DNA of 64,000 nt from contig JBCBOR010000015.1 of assembly GCA_039821125.1 (NCBI GenBank), positions 15,856-79,855 on the forward strand, written 5' to 3'. The translations under genes were made by a program, and so were the position numbers. The DNA comes from Thermohalobaculum sp039821125 (lineage in GTDB: Bacteria; Pseudomonadota; Alphaproteobacteria; Rhodobacterales; Rhodobacteraceae). Each line of letters begins with the position of its first letter. Positions within the stretch are counted from its first letter, which is position 1. The notes under the pieces are model-generated. The model did no database searches, had not been told where the DNA came from, and saw only the letters and a list, made by a program, of their open reading frames with translations. Of the stretch, positions 33,066-41,573 are shown piece after piece.

Positions 33066-33716
33066 TCAGCCGTCAAGCTTCAGAAGGCGCGGCAGCGTGC
33101 CCATGTCGGTGAACGGGATTGCTCCGTGCTGGGTGAGCCGGTCTTCGGGAGTATCGCGGGCGTAGCCGAAGCAGGGCATGCCGGCTGCCGCGGCGGCGCG
33201 GGCACCGCTGGCGCTGTCCTCGATCACGATGCAATCGGTCGGGGCGGTCTCTAGAGTGCGGGCGGCATGCAGGAAGAGGCCGGGGTCCGGTTTGGCGATA
33301 CCGACCTCGTGGGCGGAGAATATGCGCCCGGCCATGCGGTCCCACAGCCCGGTCCGGCCAAGAGTGACCCGCATCTTCTCCATGGGCCCGTTGGAGACGA
33401 CGCAGTATGGAACCGCCGCGTTTTCAAGGCTTTCCAGAACCCGGTCGATGCCGGGGATTGGCTCGACCTCGGTCGCGAGTGTGTCAAACATGCGCTTGTA
33501 GATGTGCGGGACCCAATCTTCGGGCAGAGCCGCACCGCGGCGCTTTGCCTCGTGGAAGACCCCCTGAATCGTTCCGCCGACGAAGAGATCGATGCAGGTC
33601 TGGGTGTCGATGGGCAGGCCGTGGGCCGTCAGGTCCTCGGCCAGGATCCGGTTGGTGATCGGCTCGGAGTCGACGAGAACGCCGTCACAGTCGAAAATGA
33701 CGAGCTTGGGTGACAT
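33066..33716 (-). CDS. HAD-superfamily hydrolase (beta-phosphoglucomutase-like, subfamily IA)
   Basis: A 216-residue HAD phosphatase. Motif I FDCDGVLVDSEP (nucleophile Asp), motif II VVSNGP, motif III Lys in GIAKPDPGLF, motif IV IEDSASGARAAAAAG. The helical cap lies between motifs I and II. Such enzymes dephosphorylate small phosphates such as sugar phosphates, phosphoglycolate or flavin nucleotides. The substrate is not predictable. It belongs to the minus-strand unit between an enoyl-CoA hydratase and an amidohydrolase gene. Confidence 0.92.
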   Translation of the reverse strand: MSPKLVIFDCDGVLVDSEPITNRILAEDLTAHGLPIDTQTCIDLFVGGTIQGVFHEAKRRGAALPEDWVPHIYKRMFDTLATEVEPIPGIDRVLESLENAAVPYCVVSNGPMEKMRVTLGRTGLWDRMAGRIFSAHEVGIAKPDPGLFLHAARTLETAPTDCIVIEDSASGARAAAAAGMPCFGYARDTPEDRLTQHGAIPFTDMGTLPRLLKLDG

Positions 33717-33788
33717 GGTTTGCGATCCGTTCGGTCTTGGCGTTGCGCCGTGATCTGCGGGAATATGCACCGAAATCCAGCCGCAGTG

Positions 33789-34586
33789 TCAGGTTTTTTT
33801 CCCGAGCGCGTGCGAGAGATAGGTTGTCGGCTCCCCCGTTTGGTAGCTGGCAGCGAAGGCGTCGATCGAGGCAGCGATCGCTGTGCGATGATCGGGGGGC
33901 CAGGCGAGCAGGATCTGTTTCTGCGCGCGAACAGCTTCTGGCGCGGCGGCGCGGATCGCATCGGTCCATCGCCGGAGAGCGACATCGATATCGTTGGGCT
34001 GCACCTGCTTTTCGAGAAAGCCGATTTCGGCATTCTCCGGTCCGATGACATCGCGGCCCGTCAGGAGGAGTTCGGATGTGCGCCCCCAGCCGATCAACCG
34101 GGGTAGGAGGCAGGCCTCGATCACCGAGGGCAGGCCGACCCGAACCTCTGGCATGCCCGAGATAAGATCGGTGGTGCCGAGACGCATGTCGCAGGCCGCC
34201 GCAAGCTCCATCGCGGCGCCATAGCAGCGGCCTTCGAGCACGGCAATGACCGGGACCGGCAGGCGGCGGATGGCATCAATGGCGCGGTGCAACCCGGTGA
34301 TGAAGGCGCGCGCGCTGTCGGGTTGCAGCGTCGCCATGACTTTGACATTGGCGCCGGCGGAGAACAGGCCGGCTGTGCCACGCAGGGAGACCGCGCGCAG
34401 ATCGGGCATTGCTGCCAACTCGGCCGCGCGGGTGGTCAGGGCCTGGATGACAGCCGGGCCGATGGCGTTGCGGCGGCGTGGATGGTTCAGGGTGAGATGC
34501 GCGATACTGCCCTGCGGTGTCGGCTCGATCGCGAGATCGACTGTTCCGCCATCGATCGCATCGTCTTTGTGGGTTGCCCCCGCCAC
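33789..34586 (-). CDS. Enoyl-CoA hydratase/isomerase family protein (2)
   Basis: About 265 residues of crotonase fold (TVDLAIEPTPQGSIAHLTLNHPRRRNAIG...). Oxyanion-hole segments are LFSAGANVKVM and EGRCYGAAMELAAACDMRLG; the usual GGG turn is replaced by YGA. The start is uncertain: the first convenient codon is GTG at 34586 with a weak AGG site, and no in-frame ATG is well placed until far upstream (34688), inside a hairpin-rich spacer. The reaction is unknown. It follows the MaoC and membrane-protein genes on the same strand. Confidence 0.82.
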   Translation of the reverse strand: MAGATHKDDAIDGGTVDLAIEPTPQGSIAHLTLNHPRRRNAIGPAVIQALTTRAAELAAMPDLRAVSLRGTAGLFSAGANVKVMATLQPDSARAFITGLHRAIDAIRRLPVPVIAVLEGRCYGAAMELAAACDMRLGTTDLISGMPEVRVGLPSVIEACLLPRLIGWGRTSELLLTGRDVIGPENAEIGFLEKQVQPNDIDVALRRWTDAIRAAAPEAVRAQKQILLAWPPDHRTAIAASIDAFAASYQTGEPTTYLSHALGKKT

Positions 34587-34628
34587 GGCGCTAGCCTGAT
34601 TGAGCGCGCAGATGCGCGCACGACAGAC

Positions 34629-34659
34629 GCCCGCGCCGTCGCCTCCGGCTGGCGCGGGC
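34629..34659. repeat. Hairpin in the spacer before enoyl-CoA hydratase 2
   Basis: GCCCGCGCC and GGCGCGGGC form a perfect 9-bp stem with a 13-base loop, 39 bases before the stop of the membrane-protein gene. It may separate the two parts of the operon or sit in an mRNA leader. Confidence 0.6.
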
Positions 34660-34697
34660 CGCGGGCGCCAGGACCAGCCGGTGTGCAAAACCGGCGA

Positions 34698-35210
34698 TCA
34701 CCATGACGAGCCGATCCGGTTCTCGGGCTTGCGCGGATCGCGCAGATGGGAGGGTGTTTGCGCAGGCTGCGGCGGTGGCGGCACCCAGTCTACGCGCACG
34801 ACGCAGGCGGGCTGAGTGCCGCGTGGAAAGTAGAGGCATCCGTGCGGCAGGAAATGCGCCCGGTTGAGCGCCTGTGCCTCGCTGTCCGCCTGGGTTCGCG
34901 GCTTGATCTGCCAGGCATACACCCCGGCCACCACGGGCAATGCAAGCAAGCAGAGCGAGGCTGTCATTGCCGTTGCGATCCCTGCTGTGAGAATGAGCCC
35001 GATGCCGAAGAGGAAAAGCAGCGCAGCCATGCCGGCCCAGGGCATCAAGCGCCGCTCGATCCCAGCCAGGCCGTCCGCAACCCGTTCAAGCGCGTCGATG
35101 CGCGCTGCGATCGCGCGAAGCTCGGCCGCGGTTTCAGGGTCAAGCGCCCCAAGGAAGGCCTCGAGCGAAACCTGAGTGCCGCAATCCTGTGTGGACAGGG
35201 GGGCGGTCAT
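34698..35210 (-). CDS. Hypothetical membrane protein with two transmembrane helices
   Basis: A 170-residue protein. Residues 15-55 form a charged helix (LGALDPETAAELRAIAARIDALERVADGL), possibly a coiled coil. Two adjacent hydrophobic segments follow (about 57-78 and 80-102), then a soluble tail with WQIKPRTQADSEAQALNRAHFLPHGCLYFPRG and a Pro-rich VPPPPQPAQ. The start overlaps the MaoC stop by four bases. No family is recognised. Confidence 0.7.
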   Translation of the reverse strand: MTAPLSTQDCGTQVSLEAFLGALDPETAAELRAIAARIDALERVADGLAGIERRLMPWAGMAALLFLFGIGLILTAGIATAMTASLCLLALPVVAGVYAWQIKPRTQADSEAQALNRAHFLPHGCLYFPRGTQPACVVRVDWVPPPPQPAQTPSHLRDPRKPENRIGSSW

Positions 35211-35719
35211 CCCGCCGTCCCGAGATAGGCGCGGGTGATCCAGCGTGCGCTGAGAGCCGGACGCCCGCCGTCGGCAATCTCCTGGCCGCGGATTTCGACG
35301 GTCACGTCCCAGTGCAGGGTGACCTCACCCGCGCGGCTTTCGTCCATCTCGGCAAGCGTGAACCGGGCCCGGACCGCGCCGCCCGAGGGCACCGGCGCCG
35401 CGAAGCGTACCCGGTCGAACCCGTAGTTCAGCGACCGGACCGTCCCCTCGATCCGGGGGCGCGGGCCTTGGCCCAGGAAGGTGAGCAGAGACAACGTGTA
35501 GAACCCGTGCGCGATCGTGCCGCCAAACGGTGTCTCCGCCGCGCGCTCCTGATCGACATGGATGAACTGGTGATCGCCTGCGAGATCTGCGAAGGCGTTG
35601 ATCCGGCCCTGACTGATCTCGATCCAGTCGGATACTCCGGCTTCGCGGTTGATCAGCGCGCGCATCTCGGGAAGCGGCAGGAACCTGTGCGGTCCGGGCT
35701 CTGGCAAAGCGACGGTCAT
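35207..35719 (-). CDS. MaoC-like dehydratase
   Basis: A 170-residue hotdog hydratase. The (R)-hydratase signature is clear: AGDHQFIHVDQERAAETPFGGTIAHGFYTLSL, with catalytic Asp and His. The N-terminal part, MRALINREAGVSDWIEISQGRINAFADL, is typical of MaoC/NodN proteins. The frame is open further upstream but the ATG at 35719 gives the usual length. It hydrates or dehydrates an enoyl/3-hydroxyacyl-CoA. It is the first gene of the minus-strand unit that also contains an enoyl-CoA hydratase-like gene. Confidence 0.9.
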   Translation of the reverse strand: MTVALPEPGPHRFLPLPEMRALINREAGVSDWIEISQGRINAFADLAGDHQFIHVDQERAAETPFGGTIAHGFYTLSLLTFLGQGPRPRIEGTVRSLNYGFDRVRFAAPVPSGGAVRARFTLAEMDESRAGEVTLHWDVTVEIRGQEIADGGRPALSARWITRAYLGTAG

Positions 35720-35827
35720 GGGCGAGAGCGTACCCGTTCCGAGGGTTCGAGCAATCCCCGTTCTGATTTCCCGCTTCGTTGACTTCTTCGTTGAAAGGAC
35801 AAGACTGTGCGGAGGGAGGGCCTTGGG

Positions 35828-36751
35828 ATGGCGAAAGTCGGGATTGTCGGAACGGGGGCGATGGGGTCGGTCTATGCCGCGTTGATGGCCGATGCGGGGC
35901 ATGACGTTTTGGCGGTCGACACCTGGGTGGATCATGTCGAGGCCATCAATCGTGACGGCCTGCGGGTCGAGGGCGCGAGCGGCGACCGGACCGTCCGGAT
36001 AGAGGCGACATCGGATGCAGCAGCGGTGGCGGGGCGTGATCTGGTGATCATCGCGACGAAACTCGACGGGGTCGAGGCCGCAGTCCAGGCGGTCGCACCC
36101 GGGCTTGGTCCGCAGACCGCCGTCCTTTCAATGCAGAACGGGCTGGGGGGACCTGATCTCGCGGCGGAGGTTCTGGGACCTGACCGTGTCAGCATTGGCG
36201 TTGTTGGCGGGTTCGGTGCCTCGATGAAAGGGCCGGGCCACGCGCATCACAACGGCATGGAGTTCGTTCGCCTCGGTGAGTATGCCGGGCAGGCCGGGGC
36301 GCGGCTGGAAGTAATCGCCGAGATCTGGAGCAGCAGTGGGTTCCGCGTTCTGACCTTCGACGACATCCACCGCATGGTCTGGGAGAAGCTGATCTGCAAT
36401 GCGGCCTATTCCGGGCCCTGCACGATCACCGGGCTGACCGTGGGCGAGGTGATGGCCAACCCTGACGCAGCGGCAATCTCGGCCGAGTGCGCGCAGGAAG
36501 CCTGGGAGGTCGCGCGAGCCAAGGGCATCGCCGTCGAGATCAGTGACCCTGTAGACTATATCCGCGCGTTCGGAGCAAAGATCCCCGGCTCGCGCCCATC
36601 CATGGCGCAGGATCACATGGCCGGCAAACGCGGTGAAGTCGATGCGATCAATGGCGCGGTCGTGCGAGAGGCCGCAACGCTTGGGCAGGCTGCACCCACA
36701 AACGCCTTCGTTGCTCGGGCGATAAAGGCCCGGGAGAGTGTTTTCGCCTAG
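35828..36751 (+). CDS. 2-dehydropantoate 2-reductase family protein (1)
   Basis: A 307-residue ApbA/PanE-fold NADPH reductase. The Rossmann motif VGIVGTGAMGSVYAALMADAG opens the protein; KLDGVEAAVQ and SMQNGLGG follow, and the C-terminal helical domain has WEKLICNAAYSGPCTITGLTVGEV. A GGGAGGG site precedes the ATG; an in-frame GTG seven codons earlier is an alternative. Many such paralogues act on 2-oxo or 2-hydroxy acids other than ketopantoate, and no pan genes are near, so a catabolic role is plausible. Confidence 0.87.
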   Translation: MAKVGIVGTGAMGSVYAALMADAGHDVLAVDTWVDHVEAINRDGLRVEGASGDRTVRIEATSDAAAVAGRDLVIIATKLDGVEAAVQAVAPGLGPQTAVLSMQNGLGGPDLAAEVLGPDRVSIGVVGGFGASMKGPGHAHHNGMEFVRLGEYAGQAGARLEVIAEIWSSSGFRVLTFDDIHRMVWEKLICNAAYSGPCTITGLTVGEVMANPDAAAISAECAQEAWEVARAKGIAVEISDPVDYIRAFGAKIPGSRPSMAQDHMAGKRGEVDAINGAVVREAATLGQAAPTNAFVARAIKARESVFA

Positions 36752-36795
36752 CCGGGACCCGGCGTCAGGGCGACACCGAGCCCCTCAAAAAAACC

Positions 36796-37239
36796 TTACT
36801 CGAGAACCTTGGGCCAGTTCCCGTCCGCAGTCGCGATATAGCCGGGCACGTCTTTTTCCCAGGTTTCCTGCACAGACTGGTTGTAGTTCAGGTAGAGCTT
36901 GCCATCGACGATTTTCCAAGCGTCTGGATCGGTCGAAGCGGTGTAGCCCTGGCTCACGGCCCATGCGCAATAGCCACCGTACTGAGGGGCGTACTTCTCG
37001 GGCGCCGTGGCAAATGCATCGCGGTTGGCCTCTGACGAGAAGCGCCATGTCGCGCCGTTCCAGTCATGGGTGTAATCGGAAGACCCCTCGACGGGGCGGC
37101 CTTCGGTGAAGTACGAAACCGGGTCGGTGCCGTCGATCGCGGTACCGAACAAGGACTGATAAACCGGCTCGGCGGCACTGGCGATCTGTGCGGTCATGAT
37201 CGTCGCAGCGGCGAAGAAAGTAGCAAGCACTTTGCGCAT
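36796..37239 (-). CDS. Exported YHS-domain protein
   Basis: A 147-residue protein with signal peptide 1-22 (MRKVLATFFAAATIMTAQIASA). The YHS-like domain follows: IDGTDPVSYFTEGRPVEG, ATWRFSSEANRDAFATAPEKYAPQYGGYCAW, and KLYLNYNQSVQETWEKD. YHS domains are linked to metal handling; the single Cys in GGYCAWAVSQG is characteristic of the periplasmic variety. A perfect AGGAGG site precedes the ATG. It is a single-gene unit convergent with the preceding reductase. Confidence 0.87.
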   Translation of the reverse strand: MRKVLATFFAAATIMTAQIASAAEPVYQSLFGTAIDGTDPVSYFTEGRPVEGSSDYTHDWNGATWRFSSEANRDAFATAPEKYAPQYGGYCAWAVSQGYTASTDPDAWKIVDGKLYLNYNQSVQETWEKDVPGYIATADGNWPKVLE

Positions 37240-37379
37240 TGGGACCTCCTTGTGCAGTTATGCTTAAGATGAAGCTAAGTTTGGAACGCGGATCGGCCAG
37301 CCTTCAACCGCGTACCCCACAGGTCTGTGAGCAATCGTGTTCGCAGGTGCCATGTCGATAGCGCAGGGATGAAACGGTG

Positions 37380-38783
37380 ATGCGAACGCTGTTTGACAAG
37401 GTTTGGACGCCCCATGTGGTGGCGGATCTGGGTGATGGGTACGCGTTGCTGCACGTCGATCGAAATCTCCTGCACGATCTGTCGGGCGGCAAGGCTCTGG
37501 CCGAGATCGAAGCACGCGGTCTGTCGGTCCATGCACCGGAGTTGACGGTTGCGGTACCGGATCATGCGGTCTCGACCGCGCCGGGGCGGCATGCTGCCTC
37601 GACCGAGATCAGTGCCCGGCTAGCGCCGGTCTTCCGCGAGCGGGCGGAGGCGGCAGGCATCCGGTTCTTTGACGTGAATGATCCTGAACAGGGGATCGTC
37701 CACGTCATCGGGCCGGAGCTTGGCCTGACCCTGCCGGGTCTTGTGATCACCTGCGGTGACAGCCACACCTCGACCCACGGTGCGCTGGGGGCCATTGCGT
37801 TTGGCGTGGGCTCGACCGAGGTCGCACACGTGCTGGCCACGCAAACGATCGTGCAAAAGCGGCCGGCAACGATGCGCGTGGTGTTCGATGGTGCGCTCGG
37901 GGCAGGGGTGACGCCGAAGGACATGATCCTCTACCTCATGGGCCGGATCGGTGCCGCTGGCGGCACGGGCTATGCGCTGGAATATGCGGGTTCGGCCATT
38001 CGGTCACTCGACATCGAAGGGCGGTTGACCATCTGCAACATGTCTATCGAGTGCGGGGCCAAGATGGGTATGATCGCTCCTGACGATGTGACGTATCAGT
38101 ACATCTTCGGACGCCGGTTCGCCCCTGTCGGTGAGGCATGGGATCAGGCCTTGGCGGCGTGGCAAAGCCTGCCTTCGGATGAGGGCGCTGTGTTTGACCG
38201 CGAGGAACATATCGACATGACAGATATCGCGCCTCAGGTCACCTGGGGTACCAGCCCTGAGCACGTGGTGCCCGTGGATGGCCGGGTCCCAGATCCGGCT
38301 GCGGCACCCGATGCGGCCCGGCGCGGAGCTTGGGAAAAAGCGCTGGACTACATCGGTCTGACACCGGGACAAGCGCTCGAGGGCGTACCCGTCGACCACG
38401 TCTTTATCGGATCCTGTACCAATTCCCGGCTGTCCGATCTGCGCGCTGCGGCGACTGTGATCCGGGGCCGGACGGTTGCAGAGCAGACATCGGCCTGGGT
38501 CGTCCCCGGCTCGCAGGCGGTGAAGGCCGAGGCGGAAGCCGAAGGGCTCGATCAGGTCTTCCGTCGTGCCGGGTTTCAGTGGCGCGAGCCGGGATGCTCG
38601 CAATGCGTGGCCGCGAACGGCGAGGTTGTCGCGCCCGGCAAACGCGCGGTCTCGACAACCAACCGCAATTTCGTCGGACGGCAGGGACCGCAGGCGCGGA
38701 CCCATCTCGCCTCGCCCGCCATGGCGGCGGCGGCGGCGGTCACGGGCCGCATCACCGATGTGCGCAAGTTGATCGGAGGTTGA
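37380..38783 (+). CDS. leuC: LeuC-like hydro-lyase large subunit (aconitase family)
   Basis: A 467-residue [4Fe-4S] dehydratase subunit. The cluster cysteines are Cys346 (GSCTNSR), Cys406 and Cys409 (EPGCSQCVAANGE). Other landmarks are DHAVST, TCGDSHTSTHGALG, ECGAKMGMIAPDD and STTNRNFVGRQG. Length and architecture are those of LeuC. However, canonical LeuC has GCSMCLAMN-type sequence at the third cluster motif, while this protein has GCSQCVAANGE. No leuA is near, and the adjacent dehydrogenase is of tartrate-dehydrogenase type. It could therefore act on another substituted malate. A GTG directly precedes the chosen ATG. Confidence 0.88.
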   Translation: MRTLFDKVWTPHVVADLGDGYALLHVDRNLLHDLSGGKALAEIEARGLSVHAPELTVAVPDHAVSTAPGRHAASTEISARLAPVFRERAEAAGIRFFDVNDPEQGIVHVIGPELGLTLPGLVITCGDSHTSTHGALGAIAFGVGSTEVAHVLATQTIVQKRPATMRVVFDGALGAGVTPKDMILYLMGRIGAAGGTGYALEYAGSAIRSLDIEGRLTICNMSIECGAKMGMIAPDDVTYQYIFGRRFAPVGEAWDQALAAWQSLPSDEGAVFDREEHIDMTDIAPQVTWGTSPEHVVPVDGRVPDPAAAPDAARRGAWEKALDYIGLTPGQALEGVPVDHVFIGSCTNSRLSDLRAAATVIRGRTVAEQTSAWVVPGSQAVKAEAEAEGLDQVFRRAGFQWREPGCSQCVAANGEVVAPGKRAVSTTNRNFVGRQGPQARTHLASPAMAAAAAVTGRITDVRKLIGG

Positions 38784-38784
38784 G

Positions 38785-39396
38785 ATGGACCCGTTCACTA
38801 CTGTTTCCGGCCCGGCTGCGCCCCTGTTGGCGCAGAATGTCGACACTGATGTGATCATCCGGATCGAGCGCCTCTCGGATTTTGGCCGCGATGCGCTGGA
38901 GCCTTACGCGTTCGAGGCGTGGCGCTTTGACCAGACCGGCGCGGAACTGCCTGATTTTGTCCTGAACCAGCCACCATGGCGCGGCGCACCTGTCTTGTTG
39001 GCGGGCGAGAACTTTGGCTGCGGCTCTTCCCGCGAAGGGGCGGTCTGGGCGTTGAACTGCATCGGCGTGCGCGCCGTGATCGCCCCCAGCTTCGGGGGTA
39101 TCTTCAAGAACAACTGCTACCAGAACGGCACATTGCCGGTGGAACTGCCCGCTGATGTGATCGAGGGCTTTGCCGAGATCGCCCGTGCCCAGCCCGAAGC
39201 GCCGTTCACCGTGGACCTCGACCGGCAAGTCGTTGTCCCGCCCAACGCGGCGCCGGTGCCGTTCCAGATCGACGGGTTGCGCAGGCTTTGCCTGATGAAG
39301 GGCCTCGACGATCTTGGACTGACCGCCGAGCGGATGCCAGAAATCAGGGCGTTTCAGTCCGAGGATCGCTCACGCCGCCCGTGGGCATGGTTGTGA
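38785..39396 (+). CDS. leuD: LeuD-like hydro-lyase small subunit
   Basis: A 203-residue partner of the large subunit, starting one base after its stop, with a GGAGG site. Landmarks: NVDTDVIIR, LNQPPWRGAPVLLAGENFGCGSSREGAVWAL and VIAPSFGGIFKNNCYQNGTLPVEL. This swivelling domain sets substrate choice in the LeuD family. The enzyme isomerises or dehydrates a 2- or 3-hydroxy di/tricarboxylate. Isopropylmalate is the family default but is not certain here. Confidence 0.88.
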   Translation: MDPFTTVSGPAAPLLAQNVDTDVIIRIERLSDFGRDALEPYAFEAWRFDQTGAELPDFVLNQPPWRGAPVLLAGENFGCGSSREGAVWALNCIGVRAVIAPSFGGIFKNNCYQNGTLPVELPADVIEGFAEIARAQPEAPFTVDLDRQVVVPPNAAPVPFQIDGLRRLCLMKGLDDLGLTAERMPEIRAFQSEDRSRRPWAWL

Positions 39397-39420
39397 GGGA
39401 AGCGTAGGGGGAGAGAGAAT

Positions 39421-40131
39421 ATGGACGTCAAAGTTCTGCTGTTTGATACTTTTGGCACGGTCGTCGACTGGCGCGGGTCGGTCGCGCGGATCATGGACCG
39501 GGCGCTGGCGGCGCGCGGTATCAACGGCGTGGACACCGACGCTTTCGCCCGGGCCTGGCGTGCAGGCTATCGCCCTGGCATGGCCAGGGTGAAATCCGGC
39601 GAGCGCCCATGGACGCCGATCGATGTCATTCATCGCGAGCGTCTGGACGAGATCCTGCCCGAGTTCGATCTCGCAGATGCGTTTGACGAACCGGCGCGGG
39701 CCGAACTGAATCTCGCCTGGCACCGGCTCGATCCCTGGCCTGACTCAGTTCCTGGTCTGCGCCGTCTCAGTCAGCGCTTTCTGATCGGGCCTCTGTCCAA
39801 CGGGTCGACCGTTCTGCTCGCCTCGATGGCGAAGCGGGCCGCGATCCCGTGGGATGTGATCCTGTCCTCGGATATCACGCGCGCCTACAAGCGGGACGCC
39901 GCGGCTTACCTCAACGCTTGCGCAGCGCTCGGTCTGCCGACCGAGCAGGTCATGATGTGCGCGGCCCATAACGATGATCTTGAGGCTGCGGCCAGCCATT
40001 GTATACGTACGGCCTACATCAATCGTCCTTACGAACATGGCCAAGACCAGACCCATGATTTCACGGCAACCGGCCCGTGGGATATCGTGACGGACCATAT
40101 CGGCGGCATCGCCGACGCGCTTGGGTGTTGA
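39421..40131 (+). CDS. Haloacid dehalogenase type II-like HAD hydrolase
   Basis: A 236-residue HAD protein. Motif I LLFDTFGTVVDWRGS has the DxFGTxxD pattern of L-2-haloacid dehalogenases. GPLSNGSTVLLASMAKRAAIPWDVILSSD is motif II. Motif III Lys is in AYKRDAAAYLNACAALGL. MMCAAHNDDLEAAASHCIRTAYINRP is motif IV, close to the dehalogenase AAHxxDLxAA pattern. It could dehalogenate short haloacids or be a phosphatase. It sits between the LeuCD-like pair and a dehydrogenase in one unit. Confidence 0.87.
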   Translation: MDVKVLLFDTFGTVVDWRGSVARIMDRALAARGINGVDTDAFARAWRAGYRPGMARVKSGERPWTPIDVIHRERLDEILPEFDLADAFDEPARAELNLAWHRLDPWPDSVPGLRRLSQRFLIGPLSNGSTVLLASMAKRAAIPWDVILSSDITRAYKRDAAAYLNACAALGLPTEQVMMCAAHNDDLEAAASHCIRTAYINRPYEHGQDQTHDFTATGPWDIVTDHIGGIADALGC

Positions 40132-40149
40132 GGGGCGGGAGACCAGACA

Positions 40150-41223
40150 ATGACGACCTACAAGATTGCATCGATCCCTGGCGACGGGATCGGGACCGAG
40201 GTCATTGCCGCCGGGCTCGAGGTGCTCGAGGCTGTCGCGGCTCGCGAAGGTTTCGCCTTAGAGGTGCAGCATTTCGACTGGGGTTCCGAGCGGTATCTGC
40301 GCGAGGGCGCAATGATGCCGGAGGACGGGCTGGATCGGCTCAAGCCCATGGATGCGATCTATTTCGGGTCTGCGGGGGATCCGCGCTTACCTGACCACAT
40401 CTCGCTCTGGGGGTTGCGTCTGGCGATCTGTCAGCCCTTCGATCAGTATGCAAATGTAAGGCCCGCGCGGGTGCTGCCGGGACTTGAGAGTCCGCTGCGC
40501 GATGTGGGTCCCGGTGATCTCGACTGGATCATCGTGCGCGAAAACTCCGAGGGCGAGTATTCCGGCGCGGGTGGGCGTGTCCATCGCGGGCATCCCGAGG
40601 AAGTCGGGATGGATGTTGCCGTCTTCACGCGTGCCGGTGTCGAACGAATCCAGCGCTTTGCGTTCGAGCTCGCACGGACCCGGCCGGCTAAACACCTGAC
40701 GCTGGTCACGAAATCCAATGCACAGCGCCACGGCATGGTGATGTGGGACGACGTGTTCAACGCGATTCGCAGCGACTATCCAGATGTCGAGACGGACCGC
40801 GTTCTGGTCGATGCGATGACGACCCGCATGGTGCTGCGTCCCGGTGATATTGATGTGGTCGTGGCGACCAATCTGCATGCCGATGTGCTGTCGGATCTGG
40901 CGGCCGCGCTCACCGGTTCGCTCGGTCTTGCGCCCACGGCGAATCTGAACCCGGAGCGGCGCTATCCGAGCATGTTCGAGCCGATCCATGGATCGGCCTT
41001 CGATATCATGGGGCAGGGGATCGCCAACCCGATCGGCAGTTTCTGGTCAGCCTCGATGATGTTGGAGCACCTCGGCGAGCCGGTGGCGGCACAGGCGATC
41101 CTGACGGCCGTGGAGCAGGTGACTGCGGCGGGAGAGCCGCGCCCTCGGGATCTGGGCGGTGAGGCGACAACGCGCGAGATCACGGATGCGGTTCTGGCAG
41201 CGCTGGGTGGGCGGAACGACTAG
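40150..41223 (+). CDS. Tartrate dehydrogenase-like beta-decarboxylating dehydrogenase (paralogue 2)
   Basis: A 357-residue isocitrate/isopropylmalate dehydrogenase-family enzyme starting MTTYKIASIPGDGIG. Landmarks are the same as in paralogue 1: PDHISLWGLRLAICQPFDQYANVRPARVLPG, IIVRENSEGEYSG, TKSNAQRHGM, NLHADVLSDL and EPIHGSAFDIMGQGIANPIG. It is 18 bases after the HAD gene, so LeuC-like, LeuD-like, HAD and this enzyme form one operon. The probable reaction is NAD-dependent oxidative decarboxylation of the product of the LeuCD-like enzyme. Confidence 0.9.
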   Translation: MTTYKIASIPGDGIGTEVIAAGLEVLEAVAAREGFALEVQHFDWGSERYLREGAMMPEDGLDRLKPMDAIYFGSAGDPRLPDHISLWGLRLAICQPFDQYANVRPARVLPGLESPLRDVGPGDLDWIIVRENSEGEYSGAGGRVHRGHPEEVGMDVAVFTRAGVERIQRFAFELARTRPAKHLTLVTKSNAQRHGMVMWDDVFNAIRSDYPDVETDRVLVDAMTTRMVLRPGDIDVVVATNLHADVLSDLAAALTGSLGLAPTANLNPERRYPSMFEPIHGSAFDIMGQGIANPIGSFWSASMMLEHLGEPVAAQAILTAVEQVTAAGEPRPRDLGGEATTREITDAVLAALGGRND

Positions 41224-41228
41224 GTCGC

Positions 41229-41489
41229 CTATAGGTATGTGACGCTGCGGCCGCCCGGCGCACAGGTCGGGCCGCCGTCGCGGCGATCCTCAGTGGAGGC
41301 GACCGCGTCTTCGCTGACGATGACGTATCCTTGTCCGTCACACTCGGCACAGGTGCCACGACCATCACAGGCGCTGCAGATCTCGGTCACGGTCTCGCCG
41401 TTGATGGCAATTTTCCGCCAGCCGGTTCCATTGCAGAACCAGCAGATTCCCCTGCTTGAGCAGGCTGGGCATAATTCCCTTCTGGACAT
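41229..41489 (-). CDS. Stand-alone DnaJ-type zinc-finger protein
   Basis: An 86-residue protein with four CxxCxxxG repeats (CPACSSRG, CWFCNGTG, CSACDGRG, CAECDGQG; Cys7/10, 16/19, 38/41, 47/50), the layout of the DnaJ cysteine-rich domain binding two zinc ions. There is no J-domain and no client-binding domain. The C-terminal tail is short and polar. Such minimal proteins are annotated as hypothetical or chaperone-like; the role is unknown. The ribosome site is weak. It is convergent with the dehydrogenase gene, whose stop is 6 bases away. Confidence 0.8.
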   Translation of the reverse strand: MSRRELCPACSSRGICWFCNGTGWRKIAINGETVTEICSACDGRGTCAECDGQGYVIVSEDAVASTEDRRDGGPTCAPGGRSVTYL

Positions 41490-41573
41490 CGAAGAAGCCT
41501 ATCAAATTGATATTTAAATTACAAGATAAGAAAAATTAGAGCACGCGCAAGACCGGGGCGGCGGTGAAATTTG

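Noticed and set aside
37380..39396. Leucine biosynthesis operon
   Set aside because: Only leuC/leuD-like genes are present; leuA is missing and the neighbouring dehydrogenase is tartrate-dehydrogenase-like, so the leucine assignment is kept only as the family name.
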